A program made the position numbers and the translations under genes. Positions 8,316-17,353 of a stretch of 64,000 nt of DNA are shown here, one piece after another. Numbering within the stretch: the stretch's first letter is position 1; every line of letters starts with the position of its first letter. This DNA is from an uncultured Collinsella sp. Lineage in GTDB: Bacteria; Actinomycetota; Coriobacteriia; Coriobacteriales; Coriobacteriaceae. The DNA lies in NCBI GenBank assembly GCA_902494085.1, contig CABURU010000006.1:1-64000 (forward strand). Direction: 5' to 3'. The notes under the pieces were generated by a model. The model was not told where the DNA came from. It was given only the letters and a program-made list of their open reading frames with translations, and did no database searches.

Positions 8316-9238
8316 TGGGTACCGTGAACATGGCCGTCGATTTCGGCGGCGTCAAGATGCAGAACCCCATCAACACCGCAGCCGGTACCTTTGGCTACGG
8401 TTGGCAGTTCCAGAACTTCTTCGATGTCTCCCAGCTGGGTGCCATCACCACCAAGGGTTGCGCTGCCGAGCCCTGGCCCGGCAATCCCGCACCCCGCATG
8501 GCCGAGATCCCCGGCGGCATGATCAATTCCGTGGGCCTGCAGAACCCCGGTGTGGCCGCTTTCGCCCGCGAGTCCGGTCCGTGGCTCGAGCAGCTCTCCA
8601 AGGACGGTTGCCAGGTCATCTGTCAGGTTGCCGGTCATTCCGTGGACGAGTTTGTCCGTGCGCTCGAGATGTATGTCGAGCTGTGCCCCTGGGCTGCCGG
8701 CTATGAGATCAACGTGAGCTGCCCCAACATTGCCGCCGGCGGTGCCGCTATGGGCTCCACGCCCGAGGGCGCCTCTTCCGTCATGGCTGCCTGCCGCAAG
8801 GTGACCGATAAGCCGCTGTTCGTAAAGATGGCTCCGGTTAACGTCGCCGAGATTGCCAAGGCTCTCGAGGCCGCGGGAGCCGATGGCCTTTCGGTCATCA
8901 ACTCCATTCAGGGCATGGCCATCGACGTTCACACCCGCAGGTCGCGTGTGGCCAAGCCCAAGGGTGGTCTTTCGGGCCCGCTGTGCCATCACATTGCCGT
9001 GCGTATGGTCTGGGAGGTTGCCCAGGCCGTCGATATCCCCATCAACGGCGTCGGCGGCGTCATGACCGGTGAGGATGCGGCCGAGTTTATCCTGGCTGGC
9101 GCTACCTGCGTATCGGTCGGTATGGCCAACTTCGTCGATCCGTGCGCTTCGCTCAAGATTGCGCGCGAGCTCGAGGCCTGGGCCGAGTCCCAGGGCGTGA
9201 AGGACATCAACGAGCTGGTAGGTGCTTTCGAATGCTAG
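8315..9238 (+). CDS. pyrD: Dihydroorotate dehydrogenase, catalytic subunit (class 1B)
   Basis: FMN enzyme that oxidises dihydroorotate to orotate. The 307-residue length, the NVSCPN motif and the glycine-rich FMN phosphate region (NGVGGVMTGEDAAEFILAGA) match class 1 enzymes. The adjacent pyrK makes it class 1B, using NAD. The GTG at 8315 overlaps the pyrK stop by one base; an in-frame ATG lies at 8330. The 3' end overlaps pyrF by seven bases. Confidence 0.95.
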   Translation: MGTVNMAVDFGGVKMQNPINTAAGTFGYGWQFQNFFDVSQLGAITTKGCAAEPWPGNPAPRMAEIPGGMINSVGLQNPGVAAFARESGPWLEQLSKDGCQVICQVAGHSVDEFVRALEMYVELCPWAAGYEINVSCPNIAAGGAAMGSTPEGASSVMAACRKVTDKPLFVKMAPVNVAEIAKALEAAGADGLSVINSIQGMAIDVHTRRSRVAKPKGGLSGPLCHHIAVRMVWEVAQAVDIPINGVGGVMTGEDAAEFILAGATCVSVGMANFVDPCASLKIARELEAWAESQGVKDINELVGAFEC

Positions 9239-9948
9239 AGACCGATGCCCGCGACCGAGTTATCGTCGCCCTCGACTGCGACCGTGAGCGTGCGCTCGAG
9301 CTCGCCCATGAGCTTTCTGGCCATGCCGCCTGGCTTAAAGTGGGCATGACGCTCTATTACGCCGAGGGACCAGAGATCGTCAAGACCTTTAAGGACCTGG
9401 GCTTCAAGGTCTTCCTCGACCTTAAGTTCCATGACATTCCGCATCAGGTGCGCGGTGCCGCTCGTTCGGCCTCGCTTGCCGGTGCCGACTTGCTTTCGGT
9501 TCACGGCTTGGGTTCGGGTGCTATGCTCGCCGCCTGCCGTGAGGGTGCCGAGGAGGCACGCGAGGATCGAGCCAAGCTCGTCGCCATCACCGTGCTTACG
9601 AGCATGAACCAGGATGCGCTGAGCGAGATCGGCGTCGAGTCGCCCGTTGCCGAGGAGGCCGCCCGTCTGGCAAAACTCGCCCAGGCCAACGGTATCGACG
9701 GAATCGTGTGCTCGCCGATGGAGGCTCATGACATGCGTGAGCTGCTGGGTCCCGATGCGCTGATTGTGACCCCGGGCGTGCGTCCGGTTGGTGCTGCGCT
9801 GGGCGATCAGTCCCGCGTTGCCACGCCTTCCCAGGCTATCGAGCGCGGCGCGAGCCATATCGTGGTTGGCCGCCCCATTACCGGCGCCGACGATCCGGTT
9901 GCCGCGTTTGACGCCATCGTTGCCGAGCTGGTCGAAAACGTCGCATAA
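9232..9948 (+). CDS. pyrF: Orotidine 5'-phosphate decarboxylase
   Basis: Decarboxylates OMP to UMP, the last step of the pathway. The catalytic motif DLKFHDIP is intact, with the C-terminal phosphate-binding VVGRPI. The ATG at 9232 overlaps the pyrD stop as ATGCTAG and gives 238 residues, the normal size; an upstream in-frame start would add 30 unrelated residues. It is last in the operon. pyrE and carAB are not in the window. Confidence 0.96.
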   Translation: MLETDARDRVIVALDCDRERALELAHELSGHAAWLKVGMTLYYAEGPEIVKTFKDLGFKVFLDLKFHDIPHQVRGAARSASLAGADLLSVHGLGSGAMLAACREGAEEAREDRAKLVAITVLTSMNQDALSEIGVESPVAEEAARLAKLAQANGIDGIVCSPMEAHDMRELLGPDALIVTPGVRPVGAALGDQSRVATPSQAIERGASHIVVGRPITGADDPVAAFDAIVAELVENVA

Positions 9949-9993
9949 AAGATTCCCTTAAGTCACCACTTTTGGGTCTTATTAGCACAAATT

Positions 9994-10058
9994 AGCCCCT
10001 GTGCCTGCGAAAACTTTCCCATCCTTTGTGTGGAATCGCAGGTCGGGGGCTCATCTTT
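9994..10058 (+). terminator. Probable terminator of the pyr operon
   Basis: AGCCCC (9994-9999) and CCTGCGA (10004-10010) pair with TCGCAGG (10036-10042) and GGGGCT (10046-10051), forming a two-part stem with a long loop. TCATCTTTT follows. It lies 45 bases past pyrF and ahead of the mihF promoter. Confidence 0.55.
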
Positions 10059-10070
10059 TAGCGCGATATA

Positions 10071-10099
10071 TTGCACTTTTTGCGGGTATCGTCTAACCT
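10071..10099 (+). promoter_or_regulatory. Candidate promoter of mihF-gmk-rpoZ-thiI
   Basis: TTGCAC (10071-10076) and TAACCT (10094-10099) are separated by 17 bases, a fair match to a housekeeping sigma promoter about 90 bases upstream of mihF. Confidence 0.5.
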
Positions 10100-10187
10100 A
10101 TGGAGCCGCGATTGGCCATTTTGTACGTTTTACGTGCTAAAATGCCAAATATTGAATCAGATATAACCCAACTATTTGGAGGTACGA

Positions 10188-10496
10188 ATGGCACTCCCTC
10201 AGCTTACCGATGAGCAGCGCAAGCAGGCTCTTGAGAAGGCTGCCGCCGCGCGTCACGCTCGCGCAGAGCTCCGTGAGCAGATCAAGAAGGGCGAGAAGTC
10301 CCTCGAATCCGTGCTCAACTCCGATGACCCCATTGCTTCCCGCATGAAGGTTTCCACCCTCATCGAGTCTCTCCCCGGTTATGGCAAGGCCAAGGCCGCC
10401 AAGATCATGGAGGAGCTCGGCATCTCCGCTACCCGTCGCGTCCAGGGCCTTGGCGTCCGTCAGCGCGAGCAGCTCCTCGAGCAGCTGACCAAATAA
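10188..10496 (+). CDS. mihF: Actinobacterial-type integration host factor (mIHF)
   Basis: A 102-residue nucleoid protein. The C-terminal half (STLIESLPGYGKAKAAKIME followed by LGISATRR and GLGVRQREQLLE) matches the helix-two-turn-helix DNA-binding domain of actinobacterial IHF, which is unrelated in sequence to IhfA/IhfB. The ATG at 10188 follows GGAGG. The gmk neighbour directly downstream is the usual actinobacterial arrangement. Known members compact DNA and aid phage integration; the role here is inferred. Confidence 0.92.
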   Translation: MALPQLTDEQRKQALEKAAAARHARAELREQIKKGEKSLESVLNSDDPIASRMKVSTLIESLPGYGKAKAAKIMEELGISATRRVQGLGVRQREQLLEQLTK

Positions 10497-11066
10497 GTGA
10501 GCGCTCAGGATTCAAAGCTCTTTGTGATTTCTGGACCGTCAGGTGCGGGCAAGGGCACGCTCGTCACTCGTGTGCGCGAGCGTCGCTCTAACCTGGGCCT
10601 GACGGTTTCGGCTACCACGCGAGCCCCACGTAAAGGCGAGGTCGATGGCGTCAATTACTTTTTCCTGACGCGCGAGGAGTTCGACCGCCGCGTGGCAAAC
10701 GGTGAGTTTGTTGAGTGGGCCGAGGTCCACGGTAACTGCTACGGCACGTTGGTGAGCGAGGTCCAGTCCAAGCTCGCCTCTGGTTCGTCTCTTATCTTGG
10801 AGATCGATGTCCAGGGTGCCCTGCAGGTCAAGGAACGTTTACCCGAGGCCGTGCTGATCTTTATCAAGCCCCCCTCGCTCGAGGTGCTCCGCGAGCGTCT
10901 GGTCGGTCGCGGTACCGAGACGCCCGAGACGATTGAACTGCGTATGGCAAACGCCGCCCATGAGCTTGCCCTTGCCGACCGCTACGACGACGTCGTGGTG
11001 AATGACGATCTCGACCGCGCGACTGATGAACTCGTTCGCGTTCTCGATATGCATGAAAGGATCTGA
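10497..11066 (+). CDS. gmk: Guanylate kinase
   Basis: Phosphorylates GMP to GDP with ATP. The P-loop SGPSGAGKGTL is at about residues 12-22, and the GMP-binding stretch with SATTRAPRKGEVDG follows. The 189-residue length is usual. The GTG at 10497 directly follows the mihF stop, and the ribosome site lies within mihF. Confidence 0.96.
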   Translation: MSAQDSKLFVISGPSGAGKGTLVTRVRERRSNLGLTVSATTRAPRKGEVDGVNYFFLTREEFDRRVANGEFVEWAEVHGNCYGTLVSEVQSKLASGSSLILEIDVQGALQVKERLPEAVLIFIKPPSLEVLRERLVGRGTETPETIELRMANAAHELALADRYDDVVVNDDLDRATDELVRVLDMHERI

Positions 11067-11071
11067 GGTCC

Positions 11072-11353
11072 GTGTCCGTTGTAAAGCCTTGCATTGACGA
11101 TCTTCTGGAGAAGACCGATCACAACCGCTTCCTGCTCGCTTCGCTTGCCTCCAAGCGTGCTTGCGACATCAATAGCATGCTGCGCGGCCAGCATAACCGC
11201 GTGCTTGCCGTTCAGGATGTCGACGACATTACCATCGCGCTCTCCGGCGCCGATACTATCTCGATGGCTATGGACGAGATCGTCGACGGCGATATCTCCT
11301 ACGACGAGGCCCGTTACGAGAAGGCGCTCGGCCATAAGGTTGCTGAAGCCTAA
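11072..11353 (+). CDS. rpoZ: RNA polymerase omega subunit
   Basis: A 93-residue protein that helps assemble RNA polymerase by holding beta'. It has the conserved N-terminal region CIDDLLEKTDHNRFLLASL and the ASKRACDIN segment. It starts with GTG five bases after gmk; gmk-rpoZ adjacency is widespread. The stop codon directly precedes thiI. Confidence 0.93.
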   Translation: MSVVKPCIDDLLEKTDHNRFLLASLASKRACDINSMLRGQHNRVLAVQDVDDITIALSGADTISMAMDEIVDGDISYDEARYEKALGHKVAEA

Positions 11354-12598
11354 ATGGCAGCTCGCGTCTGCCTGGTCCACTATCACGAGGTTGGACTGAA
11401 GGGCAAGAACCGCGCACATTTTGAGCATATCCTCATGGATAACACTAAGGCGGCTTTGGCCGCCTTTTCCGTGAATGCCGTGTCTCGAATTTCCGGTTAT
11501 ATCCTCGTGACCTTTAACGAGCATCAGGCCGACGAGGCGGCGCGTGTCATCCGCACCGTCCCCGGCGTTGCCCGTGTGTCCCTGGCGTACCACGCCAACC
11601 GCGACCCGCAGGAGTACTGCGCCGCCGCCGTCAAGGCGCTGCGCGAGTTTGGCCCCTTCGATTCGTTTAAGGTGCACGCAAAGCGCTCCAATACCGACTA
11701 TGAGCTCACCTCGATTGATATCAATCGTCAGGTGGGCGAGGTGCTGTGTGAGGCCTTCCCCGATAAAAAGGTTCAAATGCACGACCCCGATGCGATGGTG
11801 CACGTACTGGTGGTCCAGGGTAGCGTTTACGTGTACGCGCGCTCCGAGCGCGGCGTGGGCGGTCTGCCGGTGGGTTCTGCCGGCAAGGTCGTGACGCTTC
11901 TGTCGTCGGGCATCGATTCTCCGGTGGCGACCTGGATGCTCGCGCGGCGCGGCGCGGTGTGCGTGCCGGTACATTTCTCCGGTCGTCCGCAGACGCCCGA
12001 TACGAGCGAGTATTTGGTGCAGGACATCATCCGTGCGCTTGAGCCGGGTGTGCAGATCGGCCGCCTGTACGTGGTGCCGTTTGGCGACTGCCAGCGCGAG
12101 ATTTCCGTCACCTGCCCCAGCAACCTGCGCGTGATCATGTATCGCCGCATTATGTATTCGGTTGCCGAGCGCATTGCGCATATCGAGGGCGCCAAGGCCA
12201 TCGTGACCGGCGAGTCGCTCGGTCAGGTTGCCTCCCAGACGCTCGAGAACATCATGGCCGTCAACGAGGCCGTGAAGATTCCCGTGTTCCGTCCGCTCAT
12301 CGGGTCCGACAAGCAGGAGATCATTGCGCGCGCTCAGGAGATCGGCACGTTCGATATTTCCACCGAGGCGGCGCCCGACTGCTGCACGCTGTTTATGCCG
12401 CGTCGTCCCGAGACGCACGCCAAACTCGATGCCGTGCACGAGGCCTGGGAGTTGTTCGACCACGAGGAGATGATCGAGCGCTTGCTTAAGCAGACCGAGT
12501 ACATCGACTTCTCCAGCAACACGTATAAGGCCCCTAAGACCTTAAAACGCAAACATTCGGAGCTTGCTCCGCGTGAGATTTACCAAGATCACGAGTAA
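11354..12598 (+). CDS. thiI: tRNA 4-thiouridine synthase ThiI
   Basis: ATP-dependent sulfurtransferase that adenylates U8 of tRNA and replaces oxygen with sulfur. It is 414 residues, with a ferredoxin-like N-terminus, a THUMP domain and a PP-loop motif LLSSGIDSPVATW near residue 183. The rhodanese domain of the E. coli protein is absent, as in many Gram-positives, so a separate cysteine desulfurase must deliver sulfur. A role in thiamine synthesis is not implied. It is last of its unit, followed by a clear terminator. Confidence 0.94.
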   Translation: MAARVCLVHYHEVGLKGKNRAHFEHILMDNTKAALAAFSVNAVSRISGYILVTFNEHQADEAARVIRTVPGVARVSLAYHANRDPQEYCAAAVKALREFGPFDSFKVHAKRSNTDYELTSIDINRQVGEVLCEAFPDKKVQMHDPDAMVHVLVVQGSVYVYARSERGVGGLPVGSAGKVVTLLSSGIDSPVATWMLARRGAVCVPVHFSGRPQTPDTSEYLVQDIIRALEPGVQIGRLYVVPFGDCQREISVTCPSNLRVIMYRRIMYSVAERIAHIEGAKAIVTGESLGQVASQTLENIMAVNEAVKIPVFRPLIGSDKQEIIARAQEIGTFDISTEAAPDCCTLFMPRRPETHAKLDAVHEAWELFDHEEMIERLLKQTEYIDFSSNTYKAPKTLKRKHSELAPREIYQDHE

Positions 12599-12608
12599 TT
12601 GCCTGCAT

Positions 12609-12641
12609 AGACCGACGATGCGCCTGTATCGTCGGTCTTTT
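12609..12641 (+). terminator. Terminator after thiI
   Basis: AGACCGACGAT pairs with ATCGTCGGTCT around a short loop and runs into TTTT. It sits eleven bases after the thiI stop. Confidence 0.88.
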
Positions 12642-12811
12642 GCTATCTGGTCAAATGATGCCAAGATGTTCATTCGCTGACGTGTGCCTGAATAAATGGA
12701 CACTTTTCCGCAAGGTTTTGGTCAGCTTTTGGTTTGACCGCGAAAGCTGGTTTGTCCATGTGGCTCGTTCGGCTGCGCTTTCCTGACACGATGGTGCTGG
12801 GAGGTTTTGTT

Positions 12812-13516
12812 ATGGCGCAGCGCGAGCAACACGAACGGGTTAAACGGATGGACCGCTGGGCAGAAAAGCTGCTCGGCCATAAGGCGGTGGTCGTGGCGAT
12901 CCTGGTTGTCATTGCCGCCGCGAGTGGCTTAGCGATGGCAAGTTTTAATAGCCACTCCGGTGGCGTGTCGTTTGAGCGTAGTGATGAGGCGAGCACCTCG
13001 GATGTGCGCGGGTCCGGGGATGCGTCTCCTGATGATGAGTCTTCGGCCAAGAGTTCCTCTGCTGCGGAGGTGTACGTCGATGTGGATGGCGCCGTTGTGA
13101 GGCCTGGCGTGTATCGGCTCAAAGATGGAGCACGGGTGTCCCAAGCTATCGATGCCGCCGGAGGGCTTACGGCCGAGGCGGATGTGGCAGGGCTTAATCG
13201 TGCGTCCAAGGTCACTGATGGTCAAAAGATCTATGTTCCGACGGTGGGGGAGCAACAAGCGGCTGCGGCGGTCGGCGGGGCCGAAAGCGGTGCTGCCACG
13301 ACCCCTGGCGCGGGGTCTTCGTCGGAGCTCGTGAACATTAATACGGCAAGTGCGGCGGAGCTGCAGACGCTCTCAGGTATTGGGCCTTCTATGGCTCAGT
13401 CGATTATCGATGAGCGGACAAAGAACGGGGCTTTTGCCTCAGTCGATGACCTGATGCGCGTATCTGGGATCGGTGAGAAGAAGCTCGCCAAAATCAAAGA
13501 TTGCATTTGCGTATGA
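12812..13516 (+). CDS. comEA: ComEA-like DNA-binding competence protein
   Basis: A 234-residue membrane-anchored protein that would bind DNA outside the membrane and pass it to ComEC. It has a single membrane segment (about 24-44), a serine/aspartate-rich linker, an SLBB domain (about 86-145, VYVDVDGAVVRPGVYRL) and a C-terminal helix-hairpin-helix pair (about 172-234, VNINTASAAELQTLSGIG). The ATG at 12812 follows GGGAGG; an upstream in-frame start would place residues before the anchor without a ribosome site. The stop overlaps comEC by four bases (ATGA). Confidence 0.9.
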   Translation: MAQREQHERVKRMDRWAEKLLGHKAVVVAILVVIAAASGLAMASFNSHSGGVSFERSDEASTSDVRGSGDASPDDESSAKSSSAAEVYVDVDGAVVRPGVYRLKDGARVSQAIDAAGGLTAEADVAGLNRASKVTDGQKIYVPTVGEQQAAAAVGGAESGAATTPGAGSSSELVNINTASAAELQTLSGIGPSMAQSIIDERTKNGAFASVDDLMRVSGIGEKKLAKIKDCICV

Positions 13517-15816
13517 GTGTGACCGAGCGCGAAAAAGTGATGCCACCACGGCCATTGATGCCGTGGACGATGGCGCTTTGTGCCGGCTTGTGTGTGGGCT
13601 GTGGCTTGGTACTAAACATGGCGGCCGATTTGCTGCTGGGAGAGCGGACGACACCCGTCACATTGCTTATGGCCATTCCCGTTGCGGCTGCGGTGTGCAT
13701 CGTATTGGCTCGGTCCTGTATACGCCTTGTGCGGTGGAGACGATGGCTTTATGCCGCAGCCCTTGGCTTCGTGGCGGGGGCGGTCGTGTCCGCTGGTTGG
13801 GCGATTGGGGCGCTGCGTGCTTCGAGGGCACTGGATAATCGGGCTGCGAGCAGTCTCGCGTTTGTTGTGCACGGCGACCCGTCCATCAATGACGGTGCGT
13901 ACTCCTATACCTGCGATGCGTATGCGGGCGAAAAGCGTTTGGGTCAGGTGCGGCTGTCGTGTGATCGCGAGCTCGGCGCCGGTTCGCATGTTCGTGCTAT
14001 CGGTCGAATTTCGCGCTTTGAGAACGATGCGTATGGGCGCTCGCGTGTGCTTCGAGGCGAGCTTCGAAAAGTGAAGGTCATCCGGTTGGTGTCGGTCGAT
14101 GAGGGCTCTCCGGGGCCGCTGCTTCGACTGCGAAATGGGCTGCTTGCGTCCATCGCGCCTGCGACCGACCCGGCGCGTGCGCTCATAGCCGGTGTCGTCT
14201 GCGGTCGTTCGGCCGAGCTGCGCGCCCAGCCGGCGGGCGACTGGTTTTCGGTGACGGGAACGGCGCATCTTATCGCCGTCTCGGGCAGCCATTTGGCTAT
14301 TGTGGGGTTTGTTAGCGAGGGCGTTTTACAAAAGGCTCGGTGTTCACGCGGTCTTCAACGGGCGATATTGGCGATAACGCTTGTGGGTTACGCTGCCTTT
14401 ACGGGCGCGTCTCCCTCGGCAGTGCGCGCGTGTTGCATGGTGTTCGCGACGCTTGTCGTAAACGGCGCGGGGCGTCGCCGACATGGCGCATCGGCACTCT
14501 TCGTAACCATGTCCATCTTTGTGCTGCTGCGGCCGACGGTGCTGTTCGAGATGGGCTTTCAGCTTTCATGTGCCAGCGTCTTAGCCATTCTGTGCTTTTG
14601 CCCCTATGTGACCTTCGCTTTGGGTGAGCTGGGTGTGCCATCGGGCGTTGCCAGCATGCTTTCGGTCACCCTTTGCTCGCAACTGGCGACACTTCCCATT
14701 ACCATTCCTGCCTTTGGTACGTTCTCGCTCATTGCTCCGCTGGCGAATGCGGTCATCGGTCCGGTGGTGAGTCTCCTGCTTGCTGTGTCTATCGTGCTGG
14801 TTCCCTTTTCGCTCGTGGAGCCGTTGCAAGCTTGGGCGCTCGTTGTGCCCATGATTGCCGCCCGTTGTGCGTTGTTCTTCGAGCAGCTGTTTGCCGCCGT
14901 GCCGGGTGCATCCGTGAGCGTGCCGTCCGATAGCATGTGGATTTATCTAGTGCCGTGTTTGCTGGCGGTCCTCTTGGTCTGGTGGCCGCGTCCCCGCGCA
15001 CGCCCCATGGCGGCGGGGCTGCTATGTTTGGTATTTGCAGCGGGTGTTCCGTATGTCTATTGGGATCGATTCGCGCCGCCTTCGGTAACGGTGCTCGATG
15101 TGGGGCAGGCCGATGCGATTCTGGTTCGTCAGGGTGGCACCGTGGCGCTCGTGGATTGTGGGCTCGATGAGCGCGTGGTGTCGGCGTTGGTTCGCAATAA
15201 CGTCCACCATATCGACGCCGTCTTTGTGACACATTGGGACGAAGACCACTGGGGTGGTCTTCCTGATGTGCTCGATCAGTTTTCGGTTGGAACCATTGTG
15301 GTCGCGGCCGATGCGCTTGACGGCGCGCCTGCTGAGGTTCTAAATCGCCCGGGCGTAACGTATCGGCAGGTGGCTTGCGGGCACACGGTCGATATCGGCG
15401 CGTTTCGGACACGTGTGATGTGGCCGTTTGACACGGTGGATGGCGAGGGCAATGAGGACTCTCTTGTTTTGCTGCTCTCCTACGCTCAGGAAGGCAAGAG
15501 CCTGCGCGTGCTCCTCACTGGTGATGCCGAGCTCGATCAAGAGCGCGAGTTTGTACAGGAGGTGGGTGATATCGATGTGCTCAAGCTAGGGCATCACGGC
15601 TCAAAAGTTTCCGTCGACACAGACCTGCTGGGCACGCTTAAGCCCGAGCTCTCTATCGCGAGTGCGGGCGAGGGGAATCGTTACGGCCATCCGTCGGATG
15701 CCTGCATCGATGCCGTTAAGGAAGCGGGTGGTGCGTTCGCATGTACCATCGAACACGGCGACATTACCGTCTCGCCGACCGCGAAGGGCTTTGCGATGCG
15801 ATGCCAGCGACCGTGA
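13513..15816 (+). CDS. comEC: ComEC/Rec2 DNA uptake channel
   Basis: A 767-residue polytopic membrane protein predicted to carry single-stranded DNA across the membrane. It has N-terminal hydrophobic segments, an OB-like region, the competence membrane core (GTAHLIAVSGSHLAIVGF) and a C-terminal metallo-beta-lactamase-like domain. In that domain the HWDEDHWGG metal motif and later GHHGSK are intact, as in nuclease-competent ComEC proteins. The start overlaps the comEA stop. Natural competence is inferred only; no type IV pilus genes are in the window. Confidence 0.93.
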   Translation: MSVTEREKVMPPRPLMPWTMALCAGLCVGCGLVLNMAADLLLGERTTPVTLLMAIPVAAAVCIVLARSCIRLVRWRRWLYAAALGFVAGAVVSAGWAIGALRASRALDNRAASSLAFVVHGDPSINDGAYSYTCDAYAGEKRLGQVRLSCDRELGAGSHVRAIGRISRFENDAYGRSRVLRGELRKVKVIRLVSVDEGSPGPLLRLRNGLLASIAPATDPARALIAGVVCGRSAELRAQPAGDWFSVTGTAHLIAVSGSHLAIVGFVSEGVLQKARCSRGLQRAILAITLVGYAAFTGASPSAVRACCMVFATLVVNGAGRRRHGASALFVTMSIFVLLRPTVLFEMGFQLSCASVLAILCFCPYVTFALGELGVPSGVASMLSVTLCSQLATLPITIPAFGTFSLIAPLANAVIGPVVSLLLAVSIVLVPFSLVEPLQAWALVVPMIAARCALFFEQLFAAVPGASVSVPSDSMWIYLVPCLLAVLLVWWPRPRARPMAAGLLCLVFAAGVPYVYWDRFAPPSVTVLDVGQADAILVRQGGTVALVDCGLDERVVSALVRNNVHHIDAVFVTHWDEDHWGGLPDVLDQFSVGTIVVAADALDGAPAEVLNRPGVTYRQVACGHTVDIGAFRTRVMWPFDTVDGEGNEDSLVLLLSYAQEGKSLRVLLTGDAELDQEREFVQEVGDIDVLKLGHHGSKVSVDTDLLGTLKPELSIASAGEGNRYGHPSDACIDAVKEAGGAFACTIEHGDITVSPTAKGFAMRCQRP

Positions 15817-15894
15817 TGACATCGTTGGCGCGCGGTGGGCCCCTGGGCTAAAATGGCACGGTACGAATTCGAGCGTCTGCGAGAGGGGAGCGCA

Positions 15895-16857
15895 ATGTCC
15901 GAAACCGGTCTGCTGCCGGCATATCTGATCGTCGGTACCGATGGGGTCAAGCGCGACCACGCTGTCTCGCGTATGAAAGCTCGCTTGGAAAAGTCGGGTA
16001 TGGTTGAGTTCAACCTCGATGAACGCGACATGACGAAAGATCCCGATATCGAGTCAATCATCGGCTCGCTCAATACCTTTCCCATGGGTAGCGAGTTTCG
16101 CCTGGTGATCCTTGACGGCTGCTCCAAGCTCGCCAAGGCGGTCTCGGAACCGCTTGTCGAGTATCTCGCAAGTCCCAGCCCCACGACGGTCTGTCTCATT
16201 ATCGCCGACTCACTTGCCAAGAATACGCGCCTGTATAAGGCAATCGCCAAGATCGACAAGAAGGCTATCGTCGATTGCTCGGGTACCAAGCGCTGGGAAC
16301 TGCCGCGCCGCGTTCAGCAGATGGCGACGCAGCACGGTAAGTCCATCTCGACGGCTGCTGCCGAGGAGCTCGTCTCGCGTTCGGGCGAAAACACGCGCAT
16401 GCTCGATAACGACCTGGCAAAGCTCGCCCAGATGGTCGAGGCGCCCCAGATTGAGCTTGCCGACGTTGAGCGTTGGATCGTGCGTACGGCCGAGGTTCAG
16501 CCCTGGGACTTCCTCAACGCCGTCTCGGCTCGCGATATGCGGCGTTCGCTCGAACTCTTTAAGCTTCTGCCCTCCAAGAGCTACGTATGGACCTACACGC
16601 TGCTATGCGGTCGCATCCGTGAGCTGATCGTCGCCAAGGCGCTCGATGGGCGTGGGCAGGGGCGTGAGCTCGCCGCGACGCTCAAGCTTCAGGCCTGGCA
16701 GGTCAAGAATCACCTTACCTGGGCGCGCCGTTTTTCGATGACCGAGCTCGTTGCCGCGCTCGAGGGCGCCGTCGATGTGGAGCTCGCGCTCAAGGGCTCG
16801 GCCGATTCTCAGACCGCGCTTTTGCTCTGGATTACGAACATCTTGAGAAAATCGTGA
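15895..16857 (+). CDS. holA: DNA polymerase III subunit delta
   Basis: A 320-residue clamp-loader subunit that opens the beta sliding clamp. The sequence has the delta-family layout: an N-terminal AAA-like domain without a working P-loop, the conserved LDGCSKLAKAV and ENTRMLDNDLAKL stretches, and a helical C-terminus. The ATG at 15895 follows GAGGGGAG. The comEC-holA-rpsT order is common in Gram-positives, supporting the assignment despite low family conservation. Confidence 0.9.
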   Translation: MSETGLLPAYLIVGTDGVKRDHAVSRMKARLEKSGMVEFNLDERDMTKDPDIESIIGSLNTFPMGSEFRLVILDGCSKLAKAVSEPLVEYLASPSPTTVCLIIADSLAKNTRLYKAIAKIDKKAIVDCSGTKRWELPRRVQQMATQHGKSISTAAAEELVSRSGENTRMLDNDLAKLAQMVEAPQIELADVERWIVRTAEVQPWDFLNAVSARDMRRSLELFKLLPSKSYVWTYTLLCGRIRELIVAKALDGRGQGRELAATLKLQAWQVKNHLTWARRFSMTELVAALEGAVDVELALKGSADSQTALLLWITNILRKS

Positions 16858-16906
16858 TGATACCTGCCTATTTGACAAATTCGTTCTATCCCTTTGAGGG
16901 GGAGCG

Positions 16907-16915
16907 TGCTATAGT
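16907..16915 (+). promoter_or_regulatory. Candidate rpsT promoter
   Basis: Extended -10 element TGCTATAGT about 75 bases upstream of rpsT, the same string as ahead of rpmB. A perfect TTGACA at 16872 is 32 bases away, too far to be its -35. Confidence 0.45.
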
Positions 16916-16990
16916 AGGCGCTTGCATGACCTCACCGTGTCTCAGAGGTGTCATACATTTTTTGCAAGGAACTCGAAAGGAACTCCAGAA

Positions 16991-17257
16991 GTGGCAAACA
17001 TCAAGTCTCAGAAGAAGCGTATCCGCACCAATGAGGCAGCTCGCATGCGTAACAAGGCTGTCAAGTCCGAGCTCAAGACGCTGACCAAGCACGTCCAGTC
17101 CGCCGTCGCCGAGGGCGACGCCGAGAAGGCCCAGGCTGCCCTCAAGACCGTCACCAAGCGTCTCGACATGGCTGCCGCCAAGCATGTTATCCACAAGAAC
17201 CAGGCTTCCAACCGCAAGTCCGGTCTTGCCAAGCTCGTGAACAGCATCAACGCTTAA
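16991..17257 (+). CDS. rpsT: Small ribosomal subunit protein bS20
   Basis: An 88-residue, lysine- and alanine-rich helical protein that binds 16S rRNA early in 30S assembly. The start ANIKSQKKRIRTNEAARMRN and the IHKNQASNRKSGLAKLVN end are typical. It begins with GTG at 16991; the AAGGAACTCC stretch gives a plausible ribosome site. An upstream ATG at 16922 would add 23 residues foreign to S20. Confidence 0.96.
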   Translation: MANIKSQKKRIRTNEAARMRNKAVKSELKTLTKHVQSAVAEGDAEKAQAALKTVTKRLDMAAAKHVIHKNQASNRKSGLAKLVNSINA

Positions 17258-17291
17258 GTTGTAAATTTCACACCACACAGATTACGCGCAT

Positions 17292-17328
17292 AAATGGAGC
17301 CTGTTTTATGGAACAGGCTCCATTTTTT
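17292..17328 (+). terminator. Terminator after rpsT
   Basis: AAATGGAGCCTGTT pairs perfectly with AACAGGCTCCATTT around a 6-nt loop and ends in a T6 run. Confidence 0.93.
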
Positions 17329-17331
17329 GTA

Positions 17332-17346
17332 CCGCTCGGGTAAGAT
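17332..17346 (+). promoter_or_regulatory. Candidate promoter for a leaderless lepA mRNA
   Basis: CCGCTCGGG followed by TAAGAT (17341-17346) lies seven bases before the lepA ATG, so transcription would start at or next to the start codon. No ribosome site is visible. A near-identical string, CCGCTCGGGTAGAAT, occurs at 21450-21464 ahead of dnaJ. Confidence 0.4.
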
Positions 17347-17353
17347 AGTCCGC

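Noticed and set aside
10982..12463. 493-codon minus-strand frame across gmk, rpoZ and thiI
   Set aside because: It spans three genuine genes antisense and has His/Arg-rich, family-less content.
16872..16877. TTGACA as the -35 of rpsT
   Set aside because: It is 32 bases from TATAGT, too far for a sigma-70 type promoter, and no -10 lies at 16-18 bases.
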